A DNA stretch of 64,000 bases from Hydractinia symbiolongicarpus. Taxonomy: Eukaryota > Cnidaria > Hydrozoa > Anthoathecata > Hydractiniidae. Below the pieces are notes generated by a model. The model did not search any database. It was not told the DNA's origin and worked only from the letters and a program-made list of their open reading frames with translations. Location of the stretch: the NCBI RefSeq assembly GCF_029227915.1, contig NC_079877.1, forward strand, positions 9,984,001 through 10,048,000, in the 5' to 3' direction. Position numbers and translations under genes: made by a program. Shown here piece by piece: positions 12,514-26,116 of this stretch (the first letter of the stretch is position 1; every line of letters starts with the position of its first letter).

Positions 12514-15500
12514 GCACTCAGAAAGCTGCCTAATAGATTCGTGTATATACTAAGTCTCTGATGGAAACAATAAAAGAAGTTTTTGGTCCATTGAGTGGTC
12601 GTTTTTTTAGACACAGTGAAGGAGGGTGAAAAAAATTGTTCTAGACAATGAAAATTCTGAGATAAGGAGATTTCTAGCATTCCCTGTTCAAGTTTAACTA
12701 ATAAATTAATATTTTTTGTTGTAACCCTCAGATTTATACCAATAAGTCCACCTTGTGATAAATGGAGCTTTGAGCGCAGCCGTGGACACCATTTTTAGTT
12801 TTAGTATCTCCTCTTATTTGCATTCACCGAGATTAAAAATGCTTCACTCTTCAGTTGTACATACATATTTTCATTATTTTTTTTTAATTTTAAGTATCTT
12901 ATACTTCTGACAATAATATGGAAAATATTTTTTAAATCTTATTTTTATAACATGTTTTTTTTTATTATTGTAACGTTTAGTTCTATTTCTTTGCTGGACA
13001 AGATAAAATGAAATTGTGTCTGTTATCTGTTTCTACACTCAAACCTGACTGTTGTCAATCACTACTCGTGTAATATTGGATCTACTAAAACAGGGTTGAC
13101 ATGCCATCTTAAAACTCTTTAATTCCCCTTAATTTTAAAAAGTCTCATCAAACCCTCTCTGAAAGTGAAGTTTAAGAACTCCTCAAATATCAATTTTAAT
13201 GTTTTAAATTGTAATGTTTTAACCTGCATGCTTTTATTTTTGAAATGCATAAAAAATGCCACATTTCTACAACAATTGTTCCTCACTCGTGGGATCACCT
13301 CAAATTTATTTTTGTGTCAACTTTGTACCCAGGCCTTACTGTTGATTCAATGCCGCGCTAAAGATTTATTGAATGTTCAATCACTCTTCTGTTAGAGCAA
13401 TTTTTGTACAGTATGCACGGTTATTTCCGAAATCCCCAAGTTATTATATTCTTTGCTAAACTAAGATGGTTGTGCTTTTTACAACGTGTTTCTGCAAGCA
13501 CAGAAAAATTCATGTTTTTTATATGACATGATTTTTATCTACAGCCTGGACTTCATTTTTAAGTAGATTTTTAATAATTCAGTCAGAACCCAATTTTACA
13601 CTTCAATGTACTTTTTTCGATATTTTAAGAGTTTGCAGTTAAAAGTACGTAATCATTGAATACTTACCAAACAAACAGTTCCTATTGGTGGTGCTTCCAA
13701 TGAGGGTTCTGCGAAAGATACCTGGTGCATTCACAGCTCTCATCTGAGCAATCGCTTAACTACAGTTTCTTTTTATCGTTATTTCAACAATGACATCAAG
13801 GTGTGAGCTTCATAGACTTTGGGCTTTGGATCTTGGGTTACAGAGTCAAATTCGTATTCTAGAAACGTGGTAATTGTTGCTGATGTCAGCACAAAAATTT
13901 TTTATAAGAATTTCAGGACCTTCTTGAACTGACGTAAATTATTTTATTACGCGTAAGCGCTACAAAAAGCCACTAGTAAATCCTTAAAGCTAGTAACGGC
14001 TTTACAGCCTGTCAGTTGCGGAGTATTGACTAATTCACACTCTCAGTCATGTCGAAAATGACAAAAAACTGCTTTTATTTTGTTTATTTTGTCCGCGATT
14101 GTGGCACCCACCCCTGTCGTCCAGATAAGTATAGTGAAACCTCTCGGTGGACATCATGAGACCTCAAAAAAGCGTCCACTAAGATAAGGTAAAAATTGGG
14201 TGTAAAAAATTCGAAGCCTTCCTTATTGATAAGATTCAATCCCAGCCCAGTCCCCGCAGTGTGTGCTAAAATACAGTTGACATAATTCACATATTCTTAG
14301 CAGCATAAAACACCAAAAATGTTTTCGAAATGTTAAATTATAATAAATATGTTCCCAGGTTAATTACCATGTCAACTTTGTTCCCAGATCTCTTGCCACC
14401 TCGTTTATAGTAGTTGTGAAAAGAGGTTTAAAAATTAGGTTGTGTTTACCACTATTTTTAATAACCTGTCTCCCCACTGATTTATTTATTTTCTTTAATA
14501 ACTTTTAATGAGCGGTAATCGTTTCTCAGGGTTTTGTTTATCATTTTAAATTTTACTATTCACAAAAGCTAACACACATTCGCACAGATTATGACTGCAA
14601 TAGAACTCCTAATTATGCAATAATGGGAGAAGATCAAAAAGCTGCGAAAAGAAAACAGACTTTCTAATTTTCCAGTAATTGTCCTCAAAAACGTCCGACT
14701 CATAAAGGTTTGGTATAGACAGTAAGATATGAATTTCACTTCGTGAAATTATCCCACGAAAATATTTTTGTATGTATTCATTGAAATGTTTAACCAATTT
14801 CTTTGACTTTATTGCTTGTCTTAATAAGGGAGGGTCCTGGGGACGAAGTTCATCTTTTTAATTTAGCTTTATCGGATGCGCTCCTATTTGTAATAACTTC
14901 CGGAAAAATACTCTATCTTTAGCTGATACCTTAAAAATTCTATAAGCTATGAAGGTCTGGTAACGGAAACGGAATTTCTACGACAACAATTAATTATTTT
15001 AAGTAATGGTGTCAAACAAAAGAGATAAAAAAAACGAGAAGAAGGCACTGTTGTTTTTTGTAAATTGGACGACGAAATCGAGTTCTAATTGCACTCCTAC
15101 GTAGAGCTTATTTCAACAATATGTTTGTGAAACCCTTATGAACTTAACGCTTTACATGGAGTGTCAACAAACAGCTTTGTGTAAAACGCAGAGCAAACCA
15201 ATTCAGTTAATTTCACACATGATTTGAAGCAGCACGCTTGCTGGTTACTTGTCTTTAGCTAAGTACAGGATGGTAAGTCGTTTCTGCTTTATAAATTATT
15301 TTTTACTGAATGACTTTAAAGCGTCTTGTATGTAGTTTCGACATGCTGTGTGTCGCCTTTGTTTCACTAGGCAATACAAACGAGCATTGAAAAATAGTAC
15401 AGTTAAAGTAATATACACTAGGATGATAGTGTATAAACGGTTTAAAGTTCTTCCTTTGCAATTTGCAACCCTTTGCCTGACCCATCCATCCATTTCTTCC

Positions 15501-15964
15501 TTACACCCACCCAACCTGACTATGTCAAAGAAAAAATATGGGCGAGTAAAAACACGGTGCTTGTAAAGTTACGACGTATTGTTTTGAAAGGATTCTCGCA
15601 TGGATTTTGGACAATAAAAGTTTTTAAAAAATGTTTTTTAAGAGTTAAAAAGTTCAAGTTATTTAAGCCAAATAAAAAAATAAAAATTATTTAGAATAAT
15701 GTATGTTTTAGTCAACAGGTGTTTTTTATAAGGAGGTAAATTTAAAAGAGAGTTGAGAATATAAATCAAAATAATATATTTTGTTTGATGCGGTGTTCGA
15801 TTTGCTGAGAGTTCGATTTTAAATGTCCAACTAATTAAATCAAGTGAAGATAAAAAATATTATAACTAGAATTCCAGAAAATTTGGTTTGATTTGGAATT
15901 TTTAAAAAACTGAAAAGCCTATGATCTTTTCAAATTATAGAAACTTGAATAATGTGACCTCTAT

Positions 15965-16019
15965 AAAACCTATACGAAACCTATATGAAACCTATACGTA
16001 ACCTATATGTAGCCTATAT
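15965..16019. repeat. 11-bp tandem repeat, about five copies
   Basis: The unit is close to AAACCTATACG, alternating ACG and ATG at its end, with substitutions in the last two copies. Confidence 0.75.
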
Positions 16020-16333
16020 CACGGAATGATCTTCAGTTTAAAGGTCACGAGACACGTTACCTCTACCTGCCAATTTCCGTTTAACGAGCTGGCAAGTATA
16101 AAAGGATGTTATAATGACGTTACGGAAATCAATAAGAACTAATAATCCTTGTTGCGATGATTACGTACCATGGAGATCCATACTGTTAAGCATTGACAGA
16201 CATTCTTTAACGGTTGCCGTAACTAAATGCAGAAGCAGCTTTGTAATCAGTGTGACCACGCCTTTGATATGATTCATAGTTGAAGTTTAAAAAGCACCGA
16301 GCTGCAGTATGCGGTATAACAAGGACGGGCGAA

Positions 16334-16353
16334 CCCGTGGATTTTTCCACGGG
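16334..16353. repeat. Short GC-rich hairpin
   Basis: CCCGTGGA and TCCACGGG are perfect complements around a 4-base T loop. The run of T in the loop and the surrounding AT-rich DNA give no further clue. Confidence 0.55.
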
Positions 16354-16498
16354 CTAACGACTAGTTTGCTTAAATTTTTCGCCATTCACAATTCACCTCA
16401 TGGAAACCCCTTTTTTAGAAAAGCCCTTAATCCAAGGTTGTAAGCTATATTCTTTTTTTTTAATGTTTACCTCCTCAGAAACCATAAAAAGATGGTAT

Positions 16499-16535
16499 AA
16501 ACAAAACGCTATTGGAAAACAATAGCGTTTTGTTT
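16499..16535. repeat. 16-bp-arm perfect hairpin
   Basis: Arms of 16 bases, containing AACGCTATTG and its complement, flank the loop GAAAA. It is probably a MITE remnant. Confidence 0.7.
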
Positions 16536-17540
16536 GTAGCGTCCTCTATACTTGAAAAAAAGAACTTTGATTTTCAAATTTTAGTTGATGAATGGAACAT
16601 AGAAGTAATAAATTTTTTCTTTCACTGCGTCCGAAAAGCATTACAACAAAATGGTGGCAATAGAATGTAACTGACGTCAGCAAAAATTACTAATCGCACA
16701 TCAAATATGTATGATTGTTAGCCGTAATGAACCATTTAGATGATTACAAGTTGAAATCGCATATTAATATTCATAAAGCAATGCGCGTGTGAAACTATTT
16801 ATAAATTTGTGTAGGCGTGGTCACACGGAGATTAGTAATTTTGACCTAACACATTTTTATTATAATTAGTTCATTGATCCGGCACTAGGTGTTAACTTTT
16901 GTAATGCTGCGCTGAAGAAACCGCGGTTAGGTATATGTCCATAAGGGTCTGACTGTGTATATTTAAAAAATCACACCAATGTCGGTCAACAAATGCAATT
17001 GTGTTCCCTTTTTTGCCTATAAATGATGAATGCGAGCAGTTGCCAATTTAGCCTCCTTCCCTCATCCTGGTAAGCCAGGTATAGTGCGGTTAACAGAAAC
17101 TCTTTGCCTTTTTTCACGATGGATAGTAAAGATTCTCTCTTGCACACCAGCTTCTGATTTTTACGATTACAAATTTATGAGTAATTTCTTTAAAAAGAAA
17201 AGTTTGTACGAATACCTGTTGAGTTATTAAAAAAGGTTTTAACGTAAAACAATGACCACCAACCCCGTTACGTTGTAGTGGACCTCTTCATAAAAAGGAC
17301 ATGTTTTAGTCAGCGCAATAGCTACATCTGTTCTCAGATTTTATTTGAAGAATAAAGCTAATTTTCAAGTTTTTGATTAAAATGTAGATTATAGGACAGG
17401 CTTGTAACATTCACGGTTTGTGCTTTGATTGTCAACTACAATTATTTGGGAATTGTTGTTGCACTATTTTTATACAACTTCTGCTTTGCTTTGTACCAGA
17501 TGTTTTGCAATTCGCAATAAATAAGGAACAGTACAATAGG

Positions 17541-17668
17541 CGTGCGTCATATTTATATAGGCGTCGCCGCTAGAGGTTGACGTGCCTCGTGTTTATGTAG
17601 TCGTCGCCGCTAGTATTGACGTGCGTCGTGTTTATATAATCGTCGCTGCCAGTGGTTGACGTGCGTCT
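17541..17668. repeat. About 40-bp tandem repeat, just over three copies
   Basis: Units begin CGTGCGTC or a variant at about 17541, 17581, 17620 and 17660 and share GTCGTCGC.GC.AG. The CpG-rich units contrast with the flanking AT-rich DNA. The copies differ by several substitutions. Confidence 0.75.
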
Positions 17669-19894
17669 GCTGTTAAAAAACCTGGCTTTCTGACAAATAA
17701 CATATTTTTTTTGCCAAACAACGAATTCTGTTATCTTCTTAAAAATGCCATGATCGCTGTTTTGTTGGCCATAGTTTTATCAAGGATGCACGCGAGGCTA
17801 TGCTAAGCAATTTCCTAATACAGGAAAATCATTATAACTCGTACACGCACAGGGGTTAAAAATCGTCCAATTTACATGATTCCATGTGTTTTAAATTAGA
17901 AGTGTAGAACGGGAAAAGATTAAAATTTAGCATTAATTTAGAAAAAAATGAGTATTTTGGCAAATTGTACCAAAAATCTTCTGTGCACTAACATTTAGTA
18001 ATGTAGAGCTCGTCGCAGTTTTAATCGATAAGGGAGACACTAAAGGTTGGAATACTTTCCAAATAGCAGATATACGGACTTTAAAAGTCAATCGGTTATG
18101 CATTGGCAAAAAGGCAAAATTTTGCTGAATTAGCACATTTTGGGGGAAGCACATCTGTTTTAACATAAGCTCAACGACAAATCGTAGTGTAGAAAACCAT
18201 ACTGTTTTTTTAAAACAAATACTGTTTAAGGTAAAAAATATGTAAGTGAAAATTCGCCTTAAGAAACACATGAAAAAGGTGAGGGTATAAGTCAAGAGAT
18301 CTTTGACAAACTTAAAATATTTGCTAATTATCCCGCCGTCTGTAGATAAGGGGCGTAGAAAACAAAGAGAATGGCGTACAGTACAGGAAGTGTGCGGAAT
18401 TTATGACAAAAAAACTTGCATTTGCATGCAAAGCTATATGTGACATGTATTGATTCAGTAACATATTACCAATGCTAAGTGGTGGCACCATACTGTCTAT
18501 GAACAAAAGTCGACAAACTCGATGAGGATGAATAACATTTTTATTTTTTTCCTCGTTTGCTAAAAGCTTAGCAGTATTGTTGGCGAGATTTGAGTAGAAA
18601 TTTTAAGTCAATCAAAGCATCAGTTAAAACAAAAGAATCGTCATATTTTTTGTTATCTACTCGAAGAAATATTTCTTTACCCAAATGAGAAAAAAAAATT
18701 AAATCCCACATATTATCTTGATTGAATCAGCTCCAGCTGTGAAAACAAATACGCAGTCAGTCACGAAGTATATCAGTCACGCGTTAATGTCAATAAAACA
18801 AATTCGTGCAAAAATATAAGTAACATCTCGTTGAGCACGAGTTATCATTTGGAGCACGCCGTTCATCAAATACTGCTGTATGGTGTATGCACATAAATGT
18901 CATGTGAAACAGAAATTAGGGTAATTAATAACTTCCTTTAAAATTAACTAGCCTATTATCAGTAATTCTATTTTGGTATAATTGTGGTGCTTTGAGCGAG
19001 CCAGAGAAGCTGGTAAGGATTTTAATAACGATTTTTCATGAAAGACATTTTGAGCAGAAGTAGGATGTTTTAAATTAAAAAGAACAATTTAAGATTCTAG
19101 TTCTAAGATTATTTTTTAAATTTTGTATACCTTCTGGAGTATAGCAGTAGTTAAGTAAGACGTCTTTTTTTTTGAGAAATAGCGCAGAAAGATTGGCGAC
19201 TAAAGGCAGAACCTGTCTTTTCATGTTTGATACCTATGTTCGCAAATAGCAATAATCAAAACTGACTAAACACACTGCAACCTGTTGCACATATCGTGAT
19301 GCAAGCCTAATCATCTGCAATCATCAGCGTATAATCGAAGCTGATTCTAAAAATTCGTATAAGATCTTCATTTGACAAGAACAAGAGTTTCGAATGGAAC
19401 AAACAAATATCTGTGTTGATGTTTTTGCAACCAAACAACTACTGAAAAAATTAACGCAAATAATTGGTCGGTAGAAAAGGGTAGTAAGGTGCCTTCATGA
19501 TGTCCCCTTGTGTAAAAATAAGAATTAAATCATCCTGAAATGACACAGTCAAAAAAAAATGAATTAGTAATGTTTTTTTAAAAATACTGTAGTAGCCAGA
19601 TAAAGTTCTAAATTCAGCGCTATAATTTTGGCTCCGTCCTACCTGTTAGTTGGCTTATGGCATTGGGAGCATAAAACACAGGCGGTTTCTGCGTGCTAAA
19701 TATTTTACGTTTTAACAGTTGATATCTACATCTAAGCGTAGATCTACCATTGTTTTAAAACTTTGTTGTGCCTATATCCTTCAGTCAGGGACCTATTCCT
19801 GGGGCATTACGGTAATTAAGGCCGCTCTTCGTTAAAATTCTTACGACAGCGGTTGCCAGCATTCGAAATTCGACATTCAACCATTCCCGTCCCC

Positions 19895-19954
19895 AGAGCT
19901 CTTTGAGATTAAAACCTCGAAACTACTTTCGAGGTTTTAATCTCAAAGAGCTCT
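19895..19954. repeat. Perfect 28-bp-arm inverted repeat
   Basis: Two perfectly complementary 28-base arms, containing GAGCTCTTTGAGATTAAAAC and its complement, are separated by only CTAC. The absence of mismatches suggests recent origin or a replication-generated fold-back. Confidence 0.9.
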
Positions 19955-19994
19955 AGGTACGAGAATGACATTCAACATGATCATTCTCCATTAC

Positions 19995-20082
19995 GATAAA
20001 GATGGCAACGTTTTCGGAATTATTATTGGCTACATCAAGATAAAGATGGCAACGTTGTCGGAATTATAATTGGCTACTCGGT
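19995..20082. repeat. 44-bp direct duplication
   Basis: Two adjacent copies start GATAAAGATGGCAACGTT at 19995 and 20039, with a few substitutions between them. Confidence 0.75.
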
Positions 20083-21742
20083 TGTTGCTACAAACGGTTG
20101 AAAGTTGTTTAACTTTTCTTAATTTGCAAAACTGCATAAATACTTGCACTCCGGCCAAAGAGAAGTTGTACATCTCCAGATACAAAAAGATACAAAACTG
20201 TAAGAAATACTACCAATAATACTTAATATATAAGAAGCGACCTTTAAATGTAAAAACACAACTAGAAAACTTATTATTGCCTAAAACTAGTATCCAATTT
20301 GTAATTAAAAAGGACGGGGAATGAAATTGTAGGGCCTAGTGACAAAATTGATACAATTTTATGTTCACAATATTATATCAGGATGTCTGATTTGTTACGT
20401 CACTCGTACCATTCCGCTAAGATGTCTTAATACCCATCTCACTAGGGGTGCGTTTAAAATTTTATTGTCAGTATTTGAATGCAATCTTTTGCAAAGTTTC
20501 TAATCCACTCCAAATTTCGCACCAAATTTCTGAGTATATGGCAAACAGTGTTGTTTGATTTCTACAGCTGAGCTTCATTGCGGCGGACAAAAATGATTGT
20601 GTTTTCAACTATTCTCTATGGATTTTCGCATAAGCCTAAAATACAATATTTTTGACAAATCGTTGAAAGTCGAAGTTAAACTTTCTGTTAAACATTAATG
20701 CGTTGTACAAAATTTTGTCCGAATAATAATTTAGCATTTTAAAGAACACATAATTTAGCAGAAAATGCTATTAAAATAAAACACAAAATTGTCTACCAGT
20801 ACTATATAATAGCATTATTTGATATACTTGAAAATTCAACATCAAATTATCCAAAATGCAAAACTTTATCTGTAAATCGTGTTAACATTTTCTTTCATTT
20901 AAATTTGATGTGTTGCTTTAAATCAGTAGCTAGAACAGCTAGTAGACAGAAAGCCAGTTACCGGCATAAAAATATGCATGTTTAGAAGGCATCTTCTCTC
21001 TAAAACAAGATTTTAACTCAGGTAGCTAAATTCCTTGATGCTTATTTAAAGGGGGAATTGTCTGAAGTTCTTGTCAAGGTGGATGCTTATCGAGGGAGGG
21101 CTTATATGGAGGAGGATGCTTAATTGAGTATTTACGGCATGGTATTTCTTAATACTTCTAAACTGTAAATTGAGTAAACACACCAAATGTAGCTATCTTC
21201 CCGAGCTATTTGGTCTGGGAAAGAGGGGTAGGACATTTGCTTGTTTATTTCAGCAAATTGACTTGGCTATGATACGAATTTTTCGGATTTATATATTAGA
21301 CGCCGTTCTCGCAAATTATTAGCTCCTTCTTATTACACCTTCCAGGATCTTACATATTGGTTACATACAACTAGCTATCTATAAACGGAATCATTTAATA
21401 TCTTCCGTTGCTATTACTGTTGGGACTTGAACCTTACACCCTACTCTCATTGCATCACGGGAAATCACTGCACATAAATTTGTTATCTCCTCCAAAAAAA
21501 TAGAAAAAAAATATTAAAATTTCCACCAAAAATGCCTTTCACAATATGTAAACACCAGAACAGAACGACAAACTAGAACGAACGCAAATGAATCTTTAAA
21601 GCAGGCACAAGTATTTCGAACTTCTGGTGACATCATAAAGTGCTGACACAAACAAAATTTTAAACGCCATTCATTGTTTTATGATGTGCTGCTACAACTG
21701 CACTAAGTTTGATTCTATTGAGAAAAACCTGTTATAAGTTTC

Positions 21743-21767
21743 GGAGGGGGGGCGGGGGGGGGGGGGG
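21743..21767 (+). repeat. Poly-G tract with quadruplex potential
   Basis: Runs of 8 and about 14 G are split by a single C. The tract could form a G-quadruplex or be of uncertain length in the assembly. Confidence 0.8.
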
Positions 21768-22282
21768 CCTAACTCCCCACTGGTCTTCATAATACATTAA
21801 AAAGTCCCCATAGCGAGTAACATGTCGATTTGTGTAGATGTAATGAACACGTATACATAATAATATCTATGCGATATCTATAATGTCTATGCGAGTTGTC
21901 AAGAACATGACCCATGACCCTTTAACGACCTATTTTGCACTGTTTGAAATCCATCGCAATTAACTGACAAGGCGGCAATGAGACAAGACAAGTTGAGATA
22001 TTACAGAGAAGTGGATTTTGCGATATGACAAATCTTAATCAATAGGGTATATAGGCATTTTTCTTTCGGCTGTATTTTCCGCTTTAGCGTATAAGGTAAC
22101 GTGCTTTTTTGTTCGCACCTACGTTGACAAAGTGGAAAATTTTATATTCAAATTTTAAAGTTGTAGTGAATTTGCTTAAAAAGCGAGATTTTTGTTCACT
22201 GAAATTCAGCCTCTTATGATATTAAAGTATTTTTGATTGCTCTAAGTTATTTTAACTGAGTGCTCTTTTGTTTTTCTTAATA

Positions 22283-22662
22283 CAGTTAGCTTCCAGTAAC
22301 TCGAACACCGGATAACTCGAACTTTCATTATCTCGAACCATTTTCTTTGGTCCCTTGAACTTTCATTAATACCTTCTTATGAAAAAATCTTGTTACCTCA
22401 AACCTCGGATATTTCAAACATTTTTCGTCACCGCATAACTAAATAAATATCACATTTTATTAGTTTTTAGTTTTTCCTGGTGTAATATAATAAATTCAAT
22501 ATACAACGGTAACCGTTGCCCTACGTCTTGAAAAAAGGTTTAACTAATCCTAAAAAATCTCATTTTAGACAAATGCGACTTAACAGTTTCGTTTAACTAG
22601 AATATTCGTTAAGTCAAAATACTTTAGTCGGTCCCTTGGAGTTTGAGTTACAAGTTACTACT
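22283..22662. mobile_element. Decayed pogo/Tigger-like MITE (tentative)
   Basis: The left part has repeated AACTCGAAC motifs with GGTCCCTT. The right part ends with GGTCCCTTGGAGTTTGAGTTAC, whose complement resembles the left end. AACTCGAAC-type ends are typical of pogo/Tigger elements. There is no coding capacity and the boundaries are approximate. Confidence 0.35.
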
Positions 22663-23104
22663 TTTCCCTTGTTTTATTGAAGCTGGGCATGTCTCAAAGA
22701 TGTTCTTTAATTTTGAGATATAAAAACGACAAAAAAGCATTGTGTAGTTAACGTAGACTGGACATGAAGTTACCGCAGAAACTGGAAACTAATTTGTCAT
22801 ATCGAAACAAAAACAACAACAAAAATATTTTCTTTATCTTTTTTTACTCGTTTAAGACTTTAAATCCCTCTTCAAACTCTCCATTTCATTTAGATTTAGT
22901 CTTCAAACTTCCTCTCTTTTTTAATACTGTTAGATATGTTTATAAAGTTCTTTTCAACAATTTTAATTGATATTGAATTTAAAACTTAATATATATTATA
23001 TCTTTAAAGGTACATATATACAATATAAAAAATAAAATCATATATTATATATAGTTAGACGTGCAAAAAAATTTTTTTCGACGTTTTTTTATATACAGAA
23101 CAAG

Positions 23105-25902
23105 ATGCTATCGCCTTGGTTGTTGCTTTATATGGTATTGATATATGGATGCCCTGTGGTAATGTCCAAATATGGCTACAATACAACAAAGCATAAAGAA
23201 AACAACATTGAGAAGATAAGTAGGTAGTTGATCGATTTCTTGGTTTTTAACGCGAATAGCCTCACTCATCCGAAAAAAATATTATTTTTTTCTATAATTA
23301 AAAGGGCAAGATGACTATCCCAACTTTGTGCTCATTGGTTGATTGCAATTCGGGTTTTCTCAAATAATTCATTTTTATGCTAAAAAAATTCTTTCCTGTT
23401 AAACCTTGGGTTGGGATACTTTTCTTGCTACAGATAATTTACCAATACGTTATGTTAGATTTTTTGTGTTGTTTTTTTAACGTTTCTTACTTGTTAATCA
23501 TGACCACAATGTTGTTTGATGCAGAGTTTATTCTGATAAACAGAGACAAACAATCTAAAAAAAAGGATAAGAAGCCTAGAAACAACATCCTAGTGATCTA
23601 TGATATAAACGTAAATTGATAATTCGGCAGAGATTTAAAGTTCGTACATGTCATTTTACATTTCTTGAACTCCCTTCTTACCCCATGTCGTACACTAGTT
23701 TGAAGAACTCCTCCCTGGGTGCTTTATTTAAAGACTCTACAATATTAGAAGAAAGGATCCGGTTTAACTTTTTCTTACCAACGGAAAATTCTACTATTCT
23801 TTACTTACTCTACTTCTACCAATATCGGGGATATAAGGAAATCCTTTGTTTTAAGGGCGAATGGCCTCACGTACCTGAAAAAAATAATTAATTCATGTTT
23901 TATTTAAATGGGCAAGATGCGACCACGCCAACTTTGTGTTTATTGGTTGATTGTAAATCGGGGTTTGTTAGTTAACTGGGCTATTTGAACTCATTTTTTA
24001 ACTTGCCTTCCTTGTTTGTCTCGCTAGAATACCGCGACATGTAAAGTATTCGTTCAAGACAGCAAGAAAATGAAGCATTAGTTTCTTTTTTTATTTAGCA
24101 AAGGCAAGAACAGGTGATAAAAGATTTTTGAAAATTCCTGGTCAGAAATTATTACGACAAGAGGCAGCGGTTGGAAGACAAAATGAAACAGAAAATCAGT
24201 CGAATAATAAACTAAAAAACCTAGAACTTATCACGAAAAAGTATATACAAAATCCCATGAACAAACTACCTAAAAAACACGTCACAAGACCGGCGTTAGA
24301 CGCATCGCAACAGCACCGACGTCGGAGAATTCGACGTCAACAAGACTTGCACATGGATTCATATGGAGAAATTCGAAATATCAGCACCCTACTAGAACCC
24401 CTTATACATGAAATTATCAAAGCTGAGAAAAACCAAACTTTATTTAATTCCACGAAATTTGAACATATGAAATCGATGTTAGATAACTACATGAAAACCC
24501 TAACCACCCAAGCACCTGCGCTAGACAAAATAACATTCTCTACAACTCCGAAACCACGTTTGACCACGCCTGAACCCTGGTTTTATCACTCAACAGACAG
24601 CAATGGGTACATCGTTCTTGGTGGAGGCGAAGATGACGAAGGCGGTGACGACACCGATAACCCAGAATACAGCGGTAACCTAAGCGGAAGCGGTGACACC
24701 AACCACACTGGTAAACAAGCTGTTAGCATCCATCCATCTTCGCCCGCTGTAGTAGATAAAACGCTCGAAGAGGAAATGGGATTTGTTGTTGTAGCAGAGA
24801 GTTCAGCCAATGATAAACAGAGTGCAAGAAATTCAACCAATAAAAACCGACCGACCACAAAGGCTTTAACTACAAAGGGACATATCTCCCCAATCCCTCC
24901 AATAAAAGAAGCATTTCTTGACATAAGTAAGTATTTTCATGGTAACTTGTGTTAAGTCCATGTAATACAACCTTGTTGCCCCAGAACCTTGTTTTAAATT
25001 TCCCTAAGAACGAGGTGTTACGTCTAAAACTTGTAAATAAACATATAGAGCGTTGTTGGTACTCACCCCAAGTGATTCTAGAGAGGAGCAATTCTTTTTT
25101 GACTAAATGTTTGCGGTATTGGAACTATCTGCTAGTAAATAGATCGAACGATGCTTCAAGAAAGCCCTGTAATTATGGTTACTGCTGAACAATACTGACT
25201 TATGTAACAGTGGCTTCATGAACATTTCCATGGTTCTTTTTTATATTGTACTTCTCAATGAAACAGGCGTTTCATTCTCCACGCTTCTCAAATAAGTACG
25301 CTGTCTGAAATCTGAAAAAATCACCTTTATAAAGACATCACGAGCTTTATTGCATAATGAGTGTTTTGAAGAATATTGTAGAGGTTTGAAAATTCATGAA
25401 GTGTTGTTGCTATTAGCGCCTACTTTATGTTATATATTGTTTGTTTAGATTATTACGGACCTTGTTTATTTTGCAAGATAAAAGAAACATCAAAAACAAG
25501 AAGAAAAAAAAGAAAAACATTTCGACAAAGTTTAGAGAACTTCGATTTTGGTAAGTTGTTGTAATGATCGTAATACTGTTGTGACTGTGACTGTGGTTGT
25601 TGTTTTTTTTTGCTTTTTTCACTTTCTGTTTTTCATATTTAGTTCTGCTGGCCCAAAAACATCCTTCTGGTATATATTCAGCTGTTCTGTCATTACGAAG
25701 TGAAAATATTTTGTTCCCTTCACATAACTACATTAAAATTCATGTACCGCTTACATGCGGCTGCTTTGCAAGTGCGGGAAACACCAGATACATTTTGGCG
25801 GGAAATAAAATGCAGGACAAACTCGTGTTGAATAATCACATTCCACTGTATGACATAACGGATTACAAACAAGTTCAGCAGATTCATGATGCTATGGTAT
25901 GA
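23105..25902 (+). CDS. Secreted protein with polybasic site and C-terminal netrin-like (NTR/C345C-type) module, four exons
   Basis: The exons are 23105-23219, 24099-24926, 25449-25550 and 25643-25902. Splice sites are GT-AG and every junction is phase 1, giving 434 residues. Exon 1 encodes a signal peptide (MLSPWLLLYMVLIYGCPVV). Exon 2 encodes a charged region with a furin-like polybasic stretch (HRRRRIRRQQ), a short helical segment, and an acidic Gly/Asp/Ser/Thr-rich region. Exons 3 and 4 encode a basic segment with CLFC and then a region with TCGCF and RYILAGN; its Cys-x-Cys, RYxLxG and LVLN pattern resembles C345C/NTR modules of netrins. Only four cysteines are visible in the module, against six in typical C345C domains. 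The protein is probably secreted and proteolytically processed. No close named homologue is recognised. A 3' splice site ends at 23098, six bases before the ATG. Confidence 0.72.
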
Positions 25903-26116
25903 TATTTAACGCGGGAAAACTCGTTTTGTAAATGATCGTCATACTTGAAGTAAAAATAATTGTATTAAAACGAAATTTCCGTAGCTTCGTGGAAAAATAA
26001 TTGAGAACTTCGTGAAAAAATAATGGAAAATCTCAAAAGACAAAAAAGCGAGAAAAACGGAAGACATCATGAATTTTGGAAAAGACGTAATAAACATTGC
26101 TTATAGTTGACTGCGC

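Larger units (their letters stand above)
12149..23104. other. About 11 kb without a recognisable gene
   Basis: After the kinase 3' UTR no exon chain, RNA gene or coding transposon could be supported. Open frames of 60-120 codons occur (the longest on the minus strand at 17933-18295), but none resembles a known family or has coding-like composition. The stretch holds several short tandem repeats and perfect hairpins, listed separately, and a MITE-like remnant near 22.3-22.7 kb. GC-rich patches such as 17541-17668 stand out from the AT-rich background. Confidence 0.55.

Noticed and set aside
17933-18295. 120-codon frame on the minus strand
   Set aside because: No recognisable motif, biased toward Phe/Leu/Thr as expected of AT-rich noise, and no splice-linked partner.
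21421-21433. B-box-like GGTTCAAGTCCCA on the minus strand, suggesting a tRNA gene
   Set aside because: No matching A box or cloverleaf could be folded around it; may be an old SINE piece.
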